A model generated the notes under the pieces. The model worked only from the letters and a program-made list of their open reading frames with translations, made no database searches and had not been told where the DNA came from. This document shows, piece after piece, positions 1 to 13,850 of a DNA stretch of 64,000 nt. Position 1 is the stretch's first letter. The number at the start of each line of letters is the position of its first letter. Position numbers and translations under genes: made by a program. The DNA is taken from positions 5,275,876 to 5,339,875 of the forward strand of contig CM037792.1 of assembly GCA_021229015.1 (NCBI GenBank), in the 5' to 3' direction. This DNA is from Solen grandis (lineage: Eukaryota; Mollusca; Bivalvia; Adapedonta; Solenidae).

Positions 1-242
1 CATTGGACTGAGCGTGACTGTATATCATTAATGAAGTGTGGCGCTGCGTTTCTTACTTCCGTATTTCAGTCACTTATCTTAACCAATAGGGTTTATTTTT
101 ATATCCCCGGTCGGTAAGAAAGATAATTAAATTTCAACGAATAAATCTAATTAGTATTTGTAAAAGTTCATACTTTTCATGAACGATACTCGGAAATGGT
201 TCCCGTTTTATTGCCCGTAGTATACATTCTGTAATTTAATCA

Positions 243-342
243 ACTATATGTATTTTAAGGCAGCCACGAATGAGTTACACAACCTTCCCTTTTTAAGCAC
301 TATATGTATTTTAAGGCAGCCACGAATGAGTTACATAACCCA
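243..342. repeat. Direct duplication, about 38 bp at 56-bp spacing
   Basis: ACTATATGTATTTTAAGGCA continuing to GAATGAGTTACA occurs at 243 and again at 299, separated by a short non-repeated stretch. Confidence 0.9.
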
Positions 343-1135
343 ATGAAATGGTTTGAAGTTAAATTTGGATTACCTCTGTGCGATTCGAAACAGCGTCCAA
401 GACATTGCGAAATTGTTACGGATAATTACGCATACTTTATATCTGCACATTTTTTCTCGCCAAGAGAATAACAAGAGGCTCGGATCGCCATTGGAAGGAT
501 CATTACTGTGATGTATAAGCCTCTGTAGCGGCAGTTACAACGTGATATTATAATGGGAGATCCCGACTGCATTTCCTGGCTCGTGGAAAATGTTTCCTAA
601 GAGATTCTACACAGACATCTTGATGATAAACACGGGTTGCGGTCACTTTGTGGTCTGTGGGGCTCTCAGACTTCGTGTTATGTAAAAAATATCATTCACT
701 GCTCCATCTGCAACACTCAGACGAAAGGGACATTAATGCCGCCCTTTTAAGCAGATAGCCGTGTCAGGTAAGGAAATAGGCCGTACGTATAGCCTCTCTT
801 TATACAGCCTAATTATACTCTCTAGTAAATAGAAAATAAAAAATCAAGTTCATCTCTCTCTCTCTCTGTCTCTCTCTCTGGGTGAGGCATTTCACTGGTA
901 GTGCTCAATAACTTTGGATACTTGGGCTAAAAGTTCGATCCCGCTAGGGTCGAAGTCTTTCAAGATCTGAACTTACTCAAAAGTACTAGTCTAAAACATA
1001 AACAGTCTTCCGAGTAAAGCATCAGATGAACAGTTGTAAAGTAACGCAAAAAACAGCCTCCTGATGTTATCTATAGTTTGCATCTCACTAGGTCATACAT
1101 ACATTGATTTATAACAAACAGAACGCACATTTTGT
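343..1135. other. Non-coding, nothing recognised
   Basis: Only the TC microsatellite; no frame over 60 codons and no RNA gene seen. Confidence 0.7.
856..880. repeat. (TC)n microsatellite
   Basis: CT-rich run. Similar short runs are at 8,469-8,494 (TC), 9,089-9,101 (GT), 11,145-11,173 (GAT), 20,701-20,727 (AG), 43,105-43,135 (GA), 43,601-43,622 (GA) and 47,061-47,081 (AAT). Confidence 0.9.
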
Positions 1136-1139
1136 TTAA

Positions 1140-1373
1140 CCCTTTCCCTCATATAGACTCATTTTGACGCACTCAATAGGTATCACATAAAGCCTGATCT
1201 GCAGAAAACCACAGTTAAACCTTACCAAATTTAATTACAAAATCCTCATTTCCAGACCACTGAGGAGCAGCGAACAGCATAAAACCTGATCAGCCTGCGA
1301 GTTACTCGCAGGCTGATCTGGTTTTATGCTGTACGCATAGGTCTTTTCATGGTGTCCTCTATGAGGGAAAGGG
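1140..1373. mobile_element. TTAA-flanked MITE, piggyBac-like, with internal palindrome
   Basis: Perfect inverted termini CCCTTTCCCTCATA (left) and TATGAGGGAAAGGG (right) are each flanked by TTAA (1,136-1,139 and 1,374-1,377), the insertion signature of piggyBac elements. The interior holds a second palindrome around GCCTGCGAGTTACTCGCAGGC at about 1,294-1,314, flanked by CTGATCAGG-type arms. It is too short to encode a transposase. A second copy in opposite orientation lies at 21,296. Confidence 0.75.
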
Positions 1374-1377
1374 TTAA

Positions 1378-4300
1378 GAAATACTGGAAACATGTTAAAG
1401 CATTTACAAATTCGAAGTTCGAGCTTTATACATTATATTTATGCGGCCGTAGTTTTTTTTATTCATTTGGAAGTCTAATTTTAAGGTTTTAGTCCCCAGT
1501 GTAACCGGGGAAACATATACATAAATGATTGATATCCAAAATGCATATCCGTTGTTTTTATACTGTCATGGATAACCCAAAATCACAGATTCATTTATTA
1601 GGAACTGTTATAGTATTATAAATGTGAAAATGGGATACATTTGAACAATCAAACAAACAAAAAAGAAAAGAAAAACAGAACTGATAAATCATTCAGTTCT
1701 CGTCAATTCATGAAATATCAATATTAATATTTCATGGGAATGTTTCATGCTAGTGAATTTGTCCTCGGGTACACCACGTGATACTGCGCAAGGATTCAAG
1801 TCTCAGTACCGTGGTATCATCTCTGTGAAAACACCAAACAATTACTGCTCCCCGGCTGAGTTAATAATGTTTGGATCAATCAAATTTAACTGATTATAAC
1901 AGCGAAATGGCGTGCAAAGCATATGAAATATACATGATTAATGATGAAAGAGAAGTTTATTTGTTCAATTTATTTTGTCACCAGATATTTATCATCTTTC
2001 GTGATTCACGACTGAAACTAAATCGTATCAACTTCTCCAGGTCTGTAAACTTAAAAACAATGAGGGTAGAGTAAACAAGAGTGCGGTTTTCACAGAAAAT
2101 TCATTCTGAACTTTGTTGTTTCTCTCATGTTCAATTTTCTCTGACATTTCAAAAACAAAAGCTGATGCTTTGGTGATAACGTTAATGCATTAGACAGCTG
2201 CGATGTAGTGTCTCGTGAAACCTCGCGGGAAAACGCGAGAACAAGAGATTAAATCCCGCGTGCTGAATCATCTTCAGCAACAACCATCTCTCAGGGCGGG
2301 AAAATCTCTGCTGAGAGCTATCAACATGATTTTCATTTTCAAAATGGCAAATCCGTGCAGTTATAGAGGAAATATGGTGGTTATTTTACCAAGTTTAGAT
2401 ATCTGATATTGCTATTGTTCAGAAAATAATCAATTTACCATGACGACAAAAATGATAAAACGTTTATTGAAACATCCGCCTTTTAAGGCGATGAAACGCC
2501 CGTGTCATTCCAGCGCTTTCTTCGGGAAAATCAAATCAGTGTGATGCATCACATGCAAGCGCCTCAGAGACCAGACTGTGTCACAATGGCGAACGTGCAG
2601 AAAAAAAGGACAGGAAGTGAATCGTGATTCAACGCTGTCTGTGGCTTATTGCCTTGATATCCAAACATGTTTACATTTTCTTTTTATAACCTCTGATATT
2701 ATATACATGTATAAAGATGGAAGGTCAACATTCTTCAGATAAACAGATGGTCATTCTAAACGTTGAAAGGGCTATATATATTTATATTTCTATAACAGCA
2801 TTATATTTAGGCATATTTTATGCATAATAGCCAAATCTCAGAGGGGGTCCGGACCCCCGGTACCCCCTCTGGATCCTCTAATGCATGGGCTTTCGATTTA
2901 ATCTGGTTCCTCTAATCAAAAGAGTACTGTTGCTAGGGGTCATCCAGGCCATGGGTCAAAAGGTTGCTAATGTAACAGCATGGCATGGAACAATGCGTGT
3001 ATGTGTGTGTGTGTGGCAATTACTTCCTGACGTCTGCCCATGGGACCAGGAGTTCCTGGAGAAAGCTTCGGGCGTGAAGGTGAGAATCCCACCGCCGATA
3101 ACGTTGTCCCGCCAGTAGCCTGTCACTACAGGTTACAACGGATTCATTTTCCTTGTCTAATTAAACGTCCGCCCCAATTAAACACGGGGATATGCGCACG
3201 ACAGACATGTATCTCGACAGGAGCACGAGAATTCGATACAAGCACAGATTATGAAGGAAATAAGTAATAAAAGCCGAAGAACATCACACAGACCCCTTGA
3301 AAAGTGTGTGAAAAATTTAGACCTTTGTGCCAGACGTTATCACTGTGGTGAATCCCTTGTTTACCGATTATTGATGCAATAATTGTGTGGATAACCCATC
3401 GTCGCGACAGTGTTTGGTCACAATCACGGCATGAAAGAAGAAGCATCTTTTCCTATTTACAAAGACGTAGGCGTAATGAGAACCGGCTCGCGGTTGAAAG
3501 ATGACATTATCAAGCTGTTGTCTGCACACAGCATCCGATTAAGCGCTGTCAACACTTGAGATATATATTTACTGACATTTAATATATGTATAATATGATT
3601 TATGTACTAATAAAGAAAATATACCATATTATATCTGAATACGTAGATGAGAAATAGGTCTTCACTTATGAGGTTAGTTTGGAAAACTTAACCAATGTTT
3701 ACATGTCTAGTGAACTTACCTTTCGACAAGAAGAAAAATCTTGTCTTCAAGGTGGTCAGCATTATATTAGATTAATTCACAACACAGCACGCACACCGCA
3801 TATTTATATACTCGAGTTATGATTTATTGAAAAAATGTTTAAATAATGACGCTAAATCTGAAGCGCCCGTATTGGTTTGTAAGGGGTGGGTTCCGTTATA
3901 AGCTTAAATGAAAATAACAAGAGATCCTTTTTTATCCATCGTTCCTGAAAATCCCTTCTTCTTTGTAAATTATTACATTCTTTTGGTTAACAGCAAGTTA
4001 TCCGACAAGAAAAAATATTAACCGGATAGGACCTCGAAACTAAGTGATATCAATCAGGGAATTTAACAACTTGGTCTGGGAGTCTCCTTTAATAGAGTTG
4101 ATGGCGTGTCGACCAGATGGTATTTGAGAGGATACAGTAGCATTCCGGTATCAAGTACCCGCTCGAACAAGGTGTTATATACACTATAGCGCTGTCAAAT
4201 GTAATTGAAGACCGTGAAGAACAAATGAATGCCCACGATGTATCAGATCCTACGTCAAGTCAAACTGGACAGTGATAAAAGGTAAATTGATTTCCACTCA

Positions 4301-4769
4301 GTGTAAATGTTGTTTTTAAAGTTTATCTTAATCGAGTGAACTTTACACCCGCACAGTACCGAGCTGAGTCCTAGTAGTTCATGACAGTTTTAAAGTGTTC
4401 CTGTAGTATTCCCTTTATGTCGAGTGGGACTCCCTCTAGGTGACTTCTAGTTCTCTGCGTCTAGACAAGTGTCGGTCAATGCTGGATCCTATTACGGATC
4501 GAACACGCTACTTTCGAACCAAACTCTGCGCACCGGTTACGTCACGCTACGTTACTTTAACCACTGCCACCACACAAGTCACGTGATGATAGTTGAAACC
4601 ATGTGACCAACAGTCATAACTTCATAAATTAATGTAATTTGATTTTATTTTTTACTTTTCTCATAATCATGAATGTTATATTCGTAAAATAAAACGAAGC
4701 TGACATGATATATTCAAAACTAAAGTCAAAAGTGATAAAAGTAAATCCAGCCTCCATTATCACCGGATC
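1378..4769. other. Non-coding, CpG-rich
   Basis: Short chance frames only, apart from the GC-rich palindrome at 2.84 kb. No splice-bounded open segment I would defend. Confidence 0.65.
2839..2874. repeat. GC-rich imperfect palindrome
   Basis: CAGAGGGGGTCCGGACCCCC followed by GGTACCCCCTCTG folds back on itself. The CTCTGGATCC flank resembles ends of the hAT-like family but no partner end is visible. Confidence 0.4.
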
Positions 4770-4885
4770 CTCATGCGTCCCGGGTTCGATCCCGGGTGAC
4801 GTACGTGAGAGGGCACGGTGGTCGCCTGTCCAGACACGTGTTTTCTCCGGGTGCTCCGGTTTCCTCCAACAATAATGACCACATT
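4770..4885 (+). mobile_element. SINE-like repeat, family 1
   Basis: It contains a tRNA B-box-like GGGTTCGATCCCGGG followed by GAGAGGGCACGGTGGTCGCC, TGTCCAGACACGTG and CTCCGGTTTCCTCC. The same core recurs at about 8,270-8,345 and, in reverse, at about 31,355-31,425, so it is an interspersed family. No clear A box or tail was found. Confidence 0.5.
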
Positions 4886-7800
4886 GCCGTCATGAATGAT
4901 TCTATTTAAGTTATAAGAACTTGTTTCATAATCGATATAAAATAAATACAGTTTAAACTTTTATGTGTGAAAAATGTCATTAATTTATATGATAATGAAG
5001 CTCTATAATACAGGTAATGTGTAAAAAGTTAGTTCGCATAAAAAAAAATGATGATTCTAAGTTAGATAACAAACAGAAAAATAAATTATCTTCCTTTGAA
5101 AGTCAGAAGTGCTGATTAGCATATATAAAAACGGAGGTTGGTGAGTCTTTCAGGCTTCAAATGGGGGATATGTTTGAAGAAAAGTATAGAAACTGCACAT
5201 ATAAGACTGGCAAATTTATTACGGATAAAGTTGTGAATTAAACCAAGAATCAATCTTTACAATTCAAAAGGTATATGGTTGTATGATTCATACAAAATCA
5301 AGAATAAATTTTTACATGCCTGGAATTAAAAGGCAGACTCCAAAGCAAACGAATAAAGGAAATATTTCAGACTTGATCAATTGTATGAAACATTATAAAC
5401 CCTATTTTTGTGTAAATGTATGTCTTTATGAATATTCATTTACTGGAACTTAAAATGATACATGCATATGAAACGATAGAATTTTCTTTTTGACGTACAG
5501 ACTGTGTAGAATCTCAGCTACACCATTGTATATGAGCAAACTGGGGAGATCCCGATATGTGTCTGCTCTGTTTGCCGTGCGCCAATACGAGACTATACTA
5601 GGTCCTAGATTAAAATAGGGTTAATCAAATTGAAATAGCAAGATAACGACATACACGTCAGTCTGTTTTACTCCACCGATATGAGTTATGAGTCAGGATC
5701 GTCTAAACATCTAAATAATCTATGATAGAGACTCTGTGGTTGTAGCGATGTCACACTCATCTGTCGTTTTCATTGGTACGCTGACTGGAAATGTGTAGCC
5801 TGTAGTCACTGAGTGACGATGTCACAAAAAATCAAATTAATTTACTTAAATATAAATGATCGTTGGTTAGTTATTCAGTTATTGCATGGAGTCTATGTCT
5901 AGAGACAGTCTACAATATAATGCCCACCATCCATTATCCTGATGCCAGAAGCTATTCTGATTGGGCTACCCAGTCCTGAAAATTGCTTACACCCGCATCC
6001 TGCTAAGACAATTAAACACCTGGCATACATAATGTACTCACTATATAACACCACGAACGCCTTTTATTATAGACGGTATGATTCACAGAGATATGATTAT
6101 TTAGACAACAGAACCTTGTCTGTACAAATGAAGATGGATTAATCACAGCAATGTTTCATTTCTGATCTGTTAGAATGTTATTTTTACCAGAATTTTAACT
6201 TGCTTCGTTGTCGTGTAGAATCCCAAGTGAGCACTTTTCTTGGATTATAAATTAGACCAGAGTACAGATGCCAAAACCACGTGCGAGTATTCATTCAATA
6301 CAGATTGTACCAGAAGGTATATATGCGACTTAGGGTAATCCCTCCAACATTTGATTATAAGCATGGTCCTTCAAAGGCTTAAAAAGACTTCAGTGCAGAT
6401 GCAAACATCCATTGACTTGAAGTTATAGCTCATTTTCTCAAGGTCTTTAAAGGTTTGCATTTACTATGAAAAATTGGCTAGACCATGATCACAATCTACT
6501 GATGGATTGATTACCTTAAGAAAAGGAACACCATCGCAGTTACCTCAGTCTTGCTTGTCTAAATAGACTTTACTGACTGCTGGAGAAAGTAGACTTACCA
6601 AGGAAACCTGACGAATGGTTTCGGCTTTAAAAATTACTGAACCTAGTGCCTAGGCTTGTTGCTTGTGAACTTTGAACACTGATAGTTATTTGTCAAAGAA
6701 GCAAGCGTCAGTTTACAGATCTAGGCAATCAGTGATTACAATCTCTTTAGACAACCGTAACATTTAAATATTGCCCTAATAGAAATTAGAACAATTCAGC
6801 GGGAACGGACATAGAAACGTGCTTAAACGTGACTTTTCTTTCATTTTCTTTTCAAAATATGCAGACAAAAAGGCAGTTCACGGGAACATGTTCATAATGA
6901 CACGTCAAAAGACTATATCCGAATCTCAGCTAGGCTGTTTGTCAACAGAAACACAATGGGAGCTTTTTCTTACGAATACCCGAAAGAGATATTGAATTCT
7001 ATTGTTTAAATATTTGGTTGTAATCCGACTGTGTCAAACCTTCGACTACTTTATCTGATATTGACAGCTTTGTCGCAATCCCAGTAAAAAGAAGCGAGGC
7101 ACCTAAACACCCACAATGTACATAATGCGTTCAGACAATGCAGGGAGTCCAAATAAAGGTCCACACTGTGGAGCAGTGAAAGTAACGGCGAGACAATACA
7201 ATATAGACAAAGCTCGAAATTTCATATTTTGACGAAAAACTCTGAATGTGTATTGGTGGAAGTTGCTTTCATAATTTTAAGCGGTTTGTTTAAACAGAAT
7301 GAGTATAATGCTTGCCGTGTAATCGGATAAGTTTATTTACCAGAGCAACATCAGAACTGTCATTCCGACTTTTGAAGCTACATAATTGGAATAATTGATT
7401 CTCCAGTAGAAAAGCGACAGTAGTAGGTTTCAATGATAGTCTACACTTACACGTACTGCTTTTAACATAAAAAAAAATGTAGATAGCCAAAAATCTGAAA
7501 ACTGAAATATTTGAATTTTGAATTAATTTCACTTCAGTGTCCTCAGATTGGCTAGTCTAATTGTCTCTAAATGAATGAAGAACCTATCAAGAAGGTAGAT
7601 CCAACTTCACAAATGGTTTCCTGTTACAAAACACTAGCCATTTTCCTAGTTTTTAAAACAAATATCACCGGCCAATACGAATCATCTCTTCACAAAGCTG
7701 TTCTTTCAAAGCGATGAACACGTTGGCATAGAGTCAGCTCATTTATCATACAACAGTTCGCAATTATACGAGATAATTCACCAAAAGCACGTGAGACAAT

Positions 7801-8084
7801 GCCCGCCATTTTACAGTACGATGTATTTGGCCGTGTTGACACTTGGCGTCTAGACCCATTTTTCCCCTCAGATAATCTCAGATCTCATTCAGACTGACTG
7901 GATTGCATTCCATAGAATCATATGGGATGCATGCGATGCGCTTTGTGTGGATTTGCTATAAATCATCACATTATAGTGGATATCCCGAGATACTTCATTT
8001 AAAGACCACCCCTGTATAAAGACAGTCTCGCCATTCAGAGGTCATTTCCCTATACATACAATATTATCTGAGATTTTGTTGAAA
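4886..8084. other. Non-coding, nothing recognised
   Basis: AT-rich stretches alternate with unique sequence; no protein-like frame and no clear repeat family. Confidence 0.65.
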
Positions 8085-8370
8085 GGCGCCATGGTTCAGT
8101 ATCATAACCCGACTGCGAATCCGAAAGTGAGGTTCGAAGCCAGTTGGGGGCAAGGATCTTTTTCTCATGACCTTCCAGGGCGCAAAGTACTGGATCCAAT
8201 CATTAAGGAACCATTAAGTTGAAAGATCGACGTAAAATAAGTTTAAAGTTAGTAGGTAGACCCCGCAGTATCACGGGTCCATCCAGACACGTGGGTTTTC
8301 TCTGGGTTCTCCGGTTTCCTCCCTCAATACTGACCACATACGCTTCCACCAGAGCCATCGAGTTTCATAA
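8085..8370 (+). mobile_element. SINE-like repeat, family 1 (second copy)
   Basis: A B-box-like GAGGTTCGAAGCC near 8,130 is followed by TCCAGACACGTGGGTTTTCT and TCCGGTTTCCTCC, matching the copy at 4.77 kb. The ends are not sharply defined. Confidence 0.45.
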
Positions 8371-9164
8371 TCGATGTAAAATAAGACGTTCAAACGATTT
8401 ACTGACTATTTCACTGACATTATCGCTAAACCTACATGTATACAGTATGAAGCGACTTTATAGAGATACTTCTCTCTCTCTCTCTCTCTCTCTCAAACAA
8501 CAAACAAATAAAACACAATTCTACGACCCCAACAATGAGCACGAGTAAACATATTCGTCCATCCATCTATTTATCAAACAAGTGAAATATATCTTATGTG
8601 TTTCCTAAAAATCAAACGATGTCAGTTCATTAAGCCCGGAGAAACAAAACTGGGAGAAACACGAGGATTTAACTTTTCAAAGACGGATTTCGGGTCTGAA
8701 AATAAATTGCTTGCAATTACGTAACACACCAATAGTTTACACGTTTATCAGTAATCTAAATGCACATAACAGAGCATGCATCTTATTTACAAATATACGT
8801 AATGACATTACTGGAAGATATATGTGATCGCTAGAGTTTGCCGGAAAATAAATTGACAACAGCAGATTGCGTTTAAAATTCTCGAGAGGAAAGAAAATTG
8901 GTCGCAAATGGTGCAATTCGGAATTAAGAGCTCTCGGAGAAAAACATCTACATAGTGACAGAAGCATCTGTTCAACTTAATTAATACTGACAAAAGTTTA
9001 ACAAAGATTTGCGTCATTAACGCTTACGAAATCATTAAATTCAGCTTCATTGAAAGACTTATTTTTGGTTGAAAAAGATTTTTGTGTGTGTGTGTGTGTG
9101 TAAAAATGATGTTAAACGAATTACTTATCTGTGTTTATTTAATGACGTCATTGAATACTTTCAG

Positions 9165-9315
9165 CCGTAGGCTAGTGGCATAGTATCACACCCAGTAACA
9201 TTATACCCCGACAAACGACGTTCAAGTCAAGGTAATGATGTTATTTCAGTAACTTATATGATATTGGTAAGGCGCGGCTGGGGAACTCGAACCGACGACC
9301 GGATACGGTGCGGAC
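9165..9315 (-). mobile_element. SINE-like repeat, family 2 (decayed copy)
   Basis: Contains CACACCCAGTAACATTATAC and TTGGTAAGGCGCGGCTGGGG followed by a reverse B-box-like ACTCGAACC, in the order of the copy at 20.46 kb. Confidence 0.4.
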
Positions 9316-12300
9316 GCTCTTGCAACCGTCCGAATTTAGTTTATAACGATGCAGTTGAAACGTATTGAAACGAATGCTTTCTATAAATGTCATTTAATGT
9401 GTTTCCGGAAGAAAGCGTCTGAAGTCTGGAGGCAGACTTTCTGGGTCCTGGGAAAGTTATATATATAAACGTATAAGGGTTGTTACGTACGCAGTATGTC
9501 GCATTAATCTAGCTATGCGCAATATGAAGATAATTTGAAGAATGTTCTGGGGAAGTTGGCATGACAACGGTTCCCATAAAGCGTTCAAGATTTATCTGCT
9601 ACAAGTCCTATCAAGCCACATTTGTCGCTCCAGCCGTATCCCGGACCGTCTTCAGTTATTATTCTGGTGTTATTACCGCTTCTGTTTTATGACCAAAGAG
9701 CAACAGACAAAATATTGAATGCAAATGTCATAACCGCTGTATCCGGTTTCCTCTGATCTTTACGAAAGTGAAGATAAAATCGGACATTACTAATATCGTC
9801 TGCCTACTTACCATAATGTTACCACGGCTGTCAACAGAGACAGCCAGAGAGAAAGAGAAAGTGGAGCTCATTTTGGAATCCGTCTTTTAACGACGTTGTA
9901 TTGGTAAAGAGAAATAAAATGCCCAATTACAAGAAATATTGACGAGTTTTGCTCTGTCAGTATCTAAACTTGAGAATGCCATTTCTCCCGACCCTCTTTC
10001 ACCCCCCCCCCCCCCCCCCCCCCCCCCCCATCTCTATATCTCTCTCTCTCCAGGCGCGGATACAGGGTTAGGGGTGTGTACAATAAAAAGACATACATGG
10101 AAGTGGTGTAGCTGGCTGGCAAACTATAAAAAAATGCCATACGTAAGGGGGGATCCGCTCATGCTCTCCCCTACTAATTCTTCTTCTTTTCTTCTTCTTC
10201 AATGCTTCTTTTCAATGATGAAAGGCGTATTTATGATTAAGAGTATGCCGTTGTTGTTTAAAATGACTTAACTCTTAGATTAAATCGTCTGTTCTGGGAA
10301 AGTAATGCTCTTCTCGTGTGATAAAGGACATTATTTCAGAGTATTTAACCGAGTCCCTTGGTGATCAGCAAATGAACCAATCAGATAATGGCATCAAACA
10401 GGCGATTCGATTGTTAAATTTTATAATACGGTAATGATGCACGATGACGACGCTTGATTTGCGCGTGCTGTCCCTCGAAGGTTTTGGCGGGAAAAATCCA
10501 AGCAACGCGTCACGTGCACTGCTCGTGCGAGGAAATAATTATCCAATATACAGACTGTAAATGAGTCTTTGCCCCGTGTGATTTTCTGTTATCACTAGCT
10601 TATATCTCCATTCTCTCTCATAGTTATCTCTTCCGTTCTCTCTCAGCGAATGAAGTTCTTTGGCGATCATCGGGTTATCATTTTAACAAAGATAGTGGCA
10701 TATCTCTTGGAAGGGAATTTTGTTTTGTCATTTTAATGAATTTTCGTTTTAATTAATATCTTCCACACAAAATTGAAAAAAAAAAGTTCTATGATAAAAT
10801 ATTGCATATTCTATCCCATTTTTTGTGTGTGTGTGCTTTCAATTTATGTCTCCCCTCTATGACAGAGGGTTCCCCTCGCGTTAATTCATCAAAAATAATC
10901 TTTGACGCAGTCTGGCAGCCATGACAGACCGTGCCCTTGTGGGCAAGCACTCCAACATTTACCTTTCAGCAATCTGTGACTTTTCTAACATTTTCACTAA
11001 TCCTGCTGAAGTCAAAGTGTCGGTACGCATTAAGAGAAAGACAGTAAAATCTTAAAAAAATAGATGTTCTTGATTTATAGCTTGAAACTTGAACATGTAA
11101 AATTCAAATTTCAGCCAAACCGCAGTTAATGATATAATATCATAGATGATGATGATGATGATGATGATGATGGACATCAACAGCTTAAGTGATAACTTTC
11201 ATGATTGCTATAGGCTCCTTCAATGAGGATTTTATATTCAAACAATCAAAGACATGAGGACTAAACAATCTAAAATCTTGGATAATACCGGATTTTAAAC
11301 AGAAAGTTTGAGTAATATTTACGCGACTGCTCTATACAATACCGAACAATGAATACTGGGGTATTTATTCTCAAAGGAGAGGGTCTCAACAGTTGACCAG
11401 AATTGAAATGAGAGCAGAAATACGCGAGCCGTCACTAAGCGGCTTTTGTTGGACCTCTTAAAGTCTTAAATGACAAGAGAAGAAATGATGAACGGAAATA
11501 GACATTAAAAATTCAATAACTATCCGTTAATGAAGAGTATTTAATAAAGAAGGACCTGCCTTGCCACCGTCTTACCGCCCCTGGTACAAGTCCGTGACAA
11601 TGGACGTCCAAAATAGCCATTGTATGCCTATAACGCGGCTTTAATATAACAGGCCATAAAACCGATTTAAAATCATTCGCCTTATTAGTTTTGTATGGAG
11701 CCACGAGGTGCTGCCATTGTGTTGCCTCTCATCGGTGAATGAGCGAAGATGGGATATAGATATAATATAGGTTTCACTGTAATATCAACACGTGTTCACA
11801 TAACATTAACACATGACCGGGTATAAATCCCTGCTTCTATCACATTAGCGTGCATTGACATCTGTTCAGAGTGCGCGGGTAAAAGAGAAAATTGATATGG
11901 GAAAGAGAGATGAAAAAAGGAAGAAGATACTGCAAAACAAGTGAGGGTATAGCGCACATTTTTAACTTTTCGTAAGGATTTCGTTGATTTTTGCATAGCA
12001 TGTTCCATGAATAATTGACTATCAATACTGACATTAATTAATATGGCCCTCTCGATTTCTGAGGCTTGACTCCTAAAACAACGGCTCCTTTTACACACCC
12101 GACGAAATTTATTGTCAACGATTTTTTTTAGTCTCTCTCTCTCTGGTTTATTTATAATGAATGCATAGACACGTGCGCATGTGCTACACAAACACAGTGA
12201 CAATTGCTATTATGCCTAACTTTATAATGTGATAAATAATGATAATAATTTGGCTTATTCGTAGCATTTGTAGCATCGCACAAGCAGATGTCTTGAAACA

Positions 12301-13465
12301 ATCTCCAACCCGGTCAGGTTTCTTACTAACGACCATTGTTTAACATCCGTGTTCATACAAGATATACACAGGTTACTGTTTCCTAAACCATGTACAAAAG
12401 ATCGATGCCAGTGTAAAGTTGAGTGAAAACATAAATTAAAAGTCGGAAATAAGGTCTCTAACCTTATTATTTCAAAACCATTTAAGGAAAGAATTGACAT
12501 CCCCCTTTTAACGAAATTTCAAGAAATAAGGCAAAACCTAAGGTCTGGCAGGCAACTACCAGTTGTCTATGCTAATTATTGTGAAAATTTGTCCATGCAA
12601 AGTTTGAGAAATAGAACAAGACACGAACAGGAATACTGCCGATGTTTTCCAATTGAAATCCCATAAAAAAAACTTTGAGGAGAGAGAGCCCATCTGCATC
12701 TGTTGTCAACTAATAAAAGTGATTTTATTTTGTTTAATTTACCACCTTTTACAGGTGTTTTCCCCTGGCCAAAAACTGGTATGTTTTTCCCCAAAATTAC
12801 TCCCTATATATTATTTTCAAATAAAATATGGCTTCTTTTTAAAATAAATACATGTACATAGAACTCAAATGAATTTGTGTTATTATTAAAATTTAATAAA
12901 TGTTTCTATAAACATTCTTTGTCCAATACCACCTATAATTAAATAATTCTATTGTAGATTTAAAACAATTCCAGTGTCGTATAATTTCCCAATTTTGGAT
13001 CTATAACGCTAAATTTCCGGTTAAGAAAGCCACAGGTAGTAAAAATAACCTTAAAAAAAGACACTGGCTGTTTAAAAGACTGACAATATTTAATTCCTTA
13101 ATTACGACCGTATGTCACGTTAATAAAAGATGGAGACAGACCACGGGTGCACAAGGGGATAAGTGTGCACTGGATGTTCTGAAACACCAGACCAGGGTCG
13201 AATTCCACCAACAATTCTTAGCGCTAAATAAAACTTAAATACTTAAGGGTGAAATTCATTAGTTTCCTTCTATAATAAAACATACCCAAATAGTTTACTT
13301 CTATCAATTCTCGTTAGTTATTAAGCTAATAATTCATTTCGGCTTATTCATGTACTTTAACATTTCATAAATTAGCCATGAATATGCATCTACATCTACC
13401 TAGTTTAAGAGTTAAACTTAGCCCTAAGTATTGTTGGTTGGAATTCGGATCGGGAGTTGTATCAA
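9316..13465. other. Non-coding, simple repeats only
   Basis: Contains poly-C at 10.0 kb and a GAT run at 11.15 kb. Frames of up to 135 codons (around 11.8-12.2 kb, minus) have no recognisable motif and no signal of selection that I can see. Confidence 0.6.
10002..10029. repeat. Poly-C tract (28 C)
   Basis: An uninterrupted run of about 28 C; exact length is probably unreliable. Confidence 0.9.
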
Positions 13466-13561
13466 CAGCGGTGAGGGGATGACTGGACACTGCTTATAAG
13501 TAACTACTGTAACCAGCGGTGAGGGGATGACTGGACACTGCTTATAAGTAACTACTGTAAC
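13466..13561. repeat. 48-bp perfect direct duplication
   Basis: CAGCGGTGAGGGGATGACTG and the rest of a 48-base unit occurs twice in a row (13,466 and 13,514), identical in both copies. Confidence 0.95.
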
Positions 13562-13623
13562 CACTTAGCCACGGTGGCCCCAATCCAATACTGTGGATAC
13601 CATCTTGTCACTGATAAACACAA

Positions 13624-13624
<1 letters not shown>

Positions 13625-13680
<56 letters not shown>

Positions 13681-13748
13681 GTCTGTCTGTCTGTTCCCAT
13701 GAGTCCTATTTATCTACATATATCTAATACATATTCACCAATACATGC

Positions 13749-13781
<33 letters not shown>

Positions 13782-13807
13782 GGTTGTCTATCTATGGTTA
13801 TCTATGG

Positions 13808-13845
<38 letters not shown>

Positions 13846-13850
13846 GCTGT
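13625..13850. repeat. (TATC)n microsatellite blocks
   Basis: Two runs of TATC/CTAT (13,625-13,694 and 13,751-13,850) separated by a short unique stretch, with GTCT and TATGGTTATC variants. Confidence 0.95.

Noticed and set aside
11796..12203. 135-codon minus-strand frame
   Set aside because: Serine/cysteine-rich low-complexity content, runs over a (TC)n stretch, no motif and no splice context.
13625..13850. CRISPR-like regularly spaced repeat
   Set aside because: It is a plain (TATC)n microsatellite in animal DNA, with no spacers.
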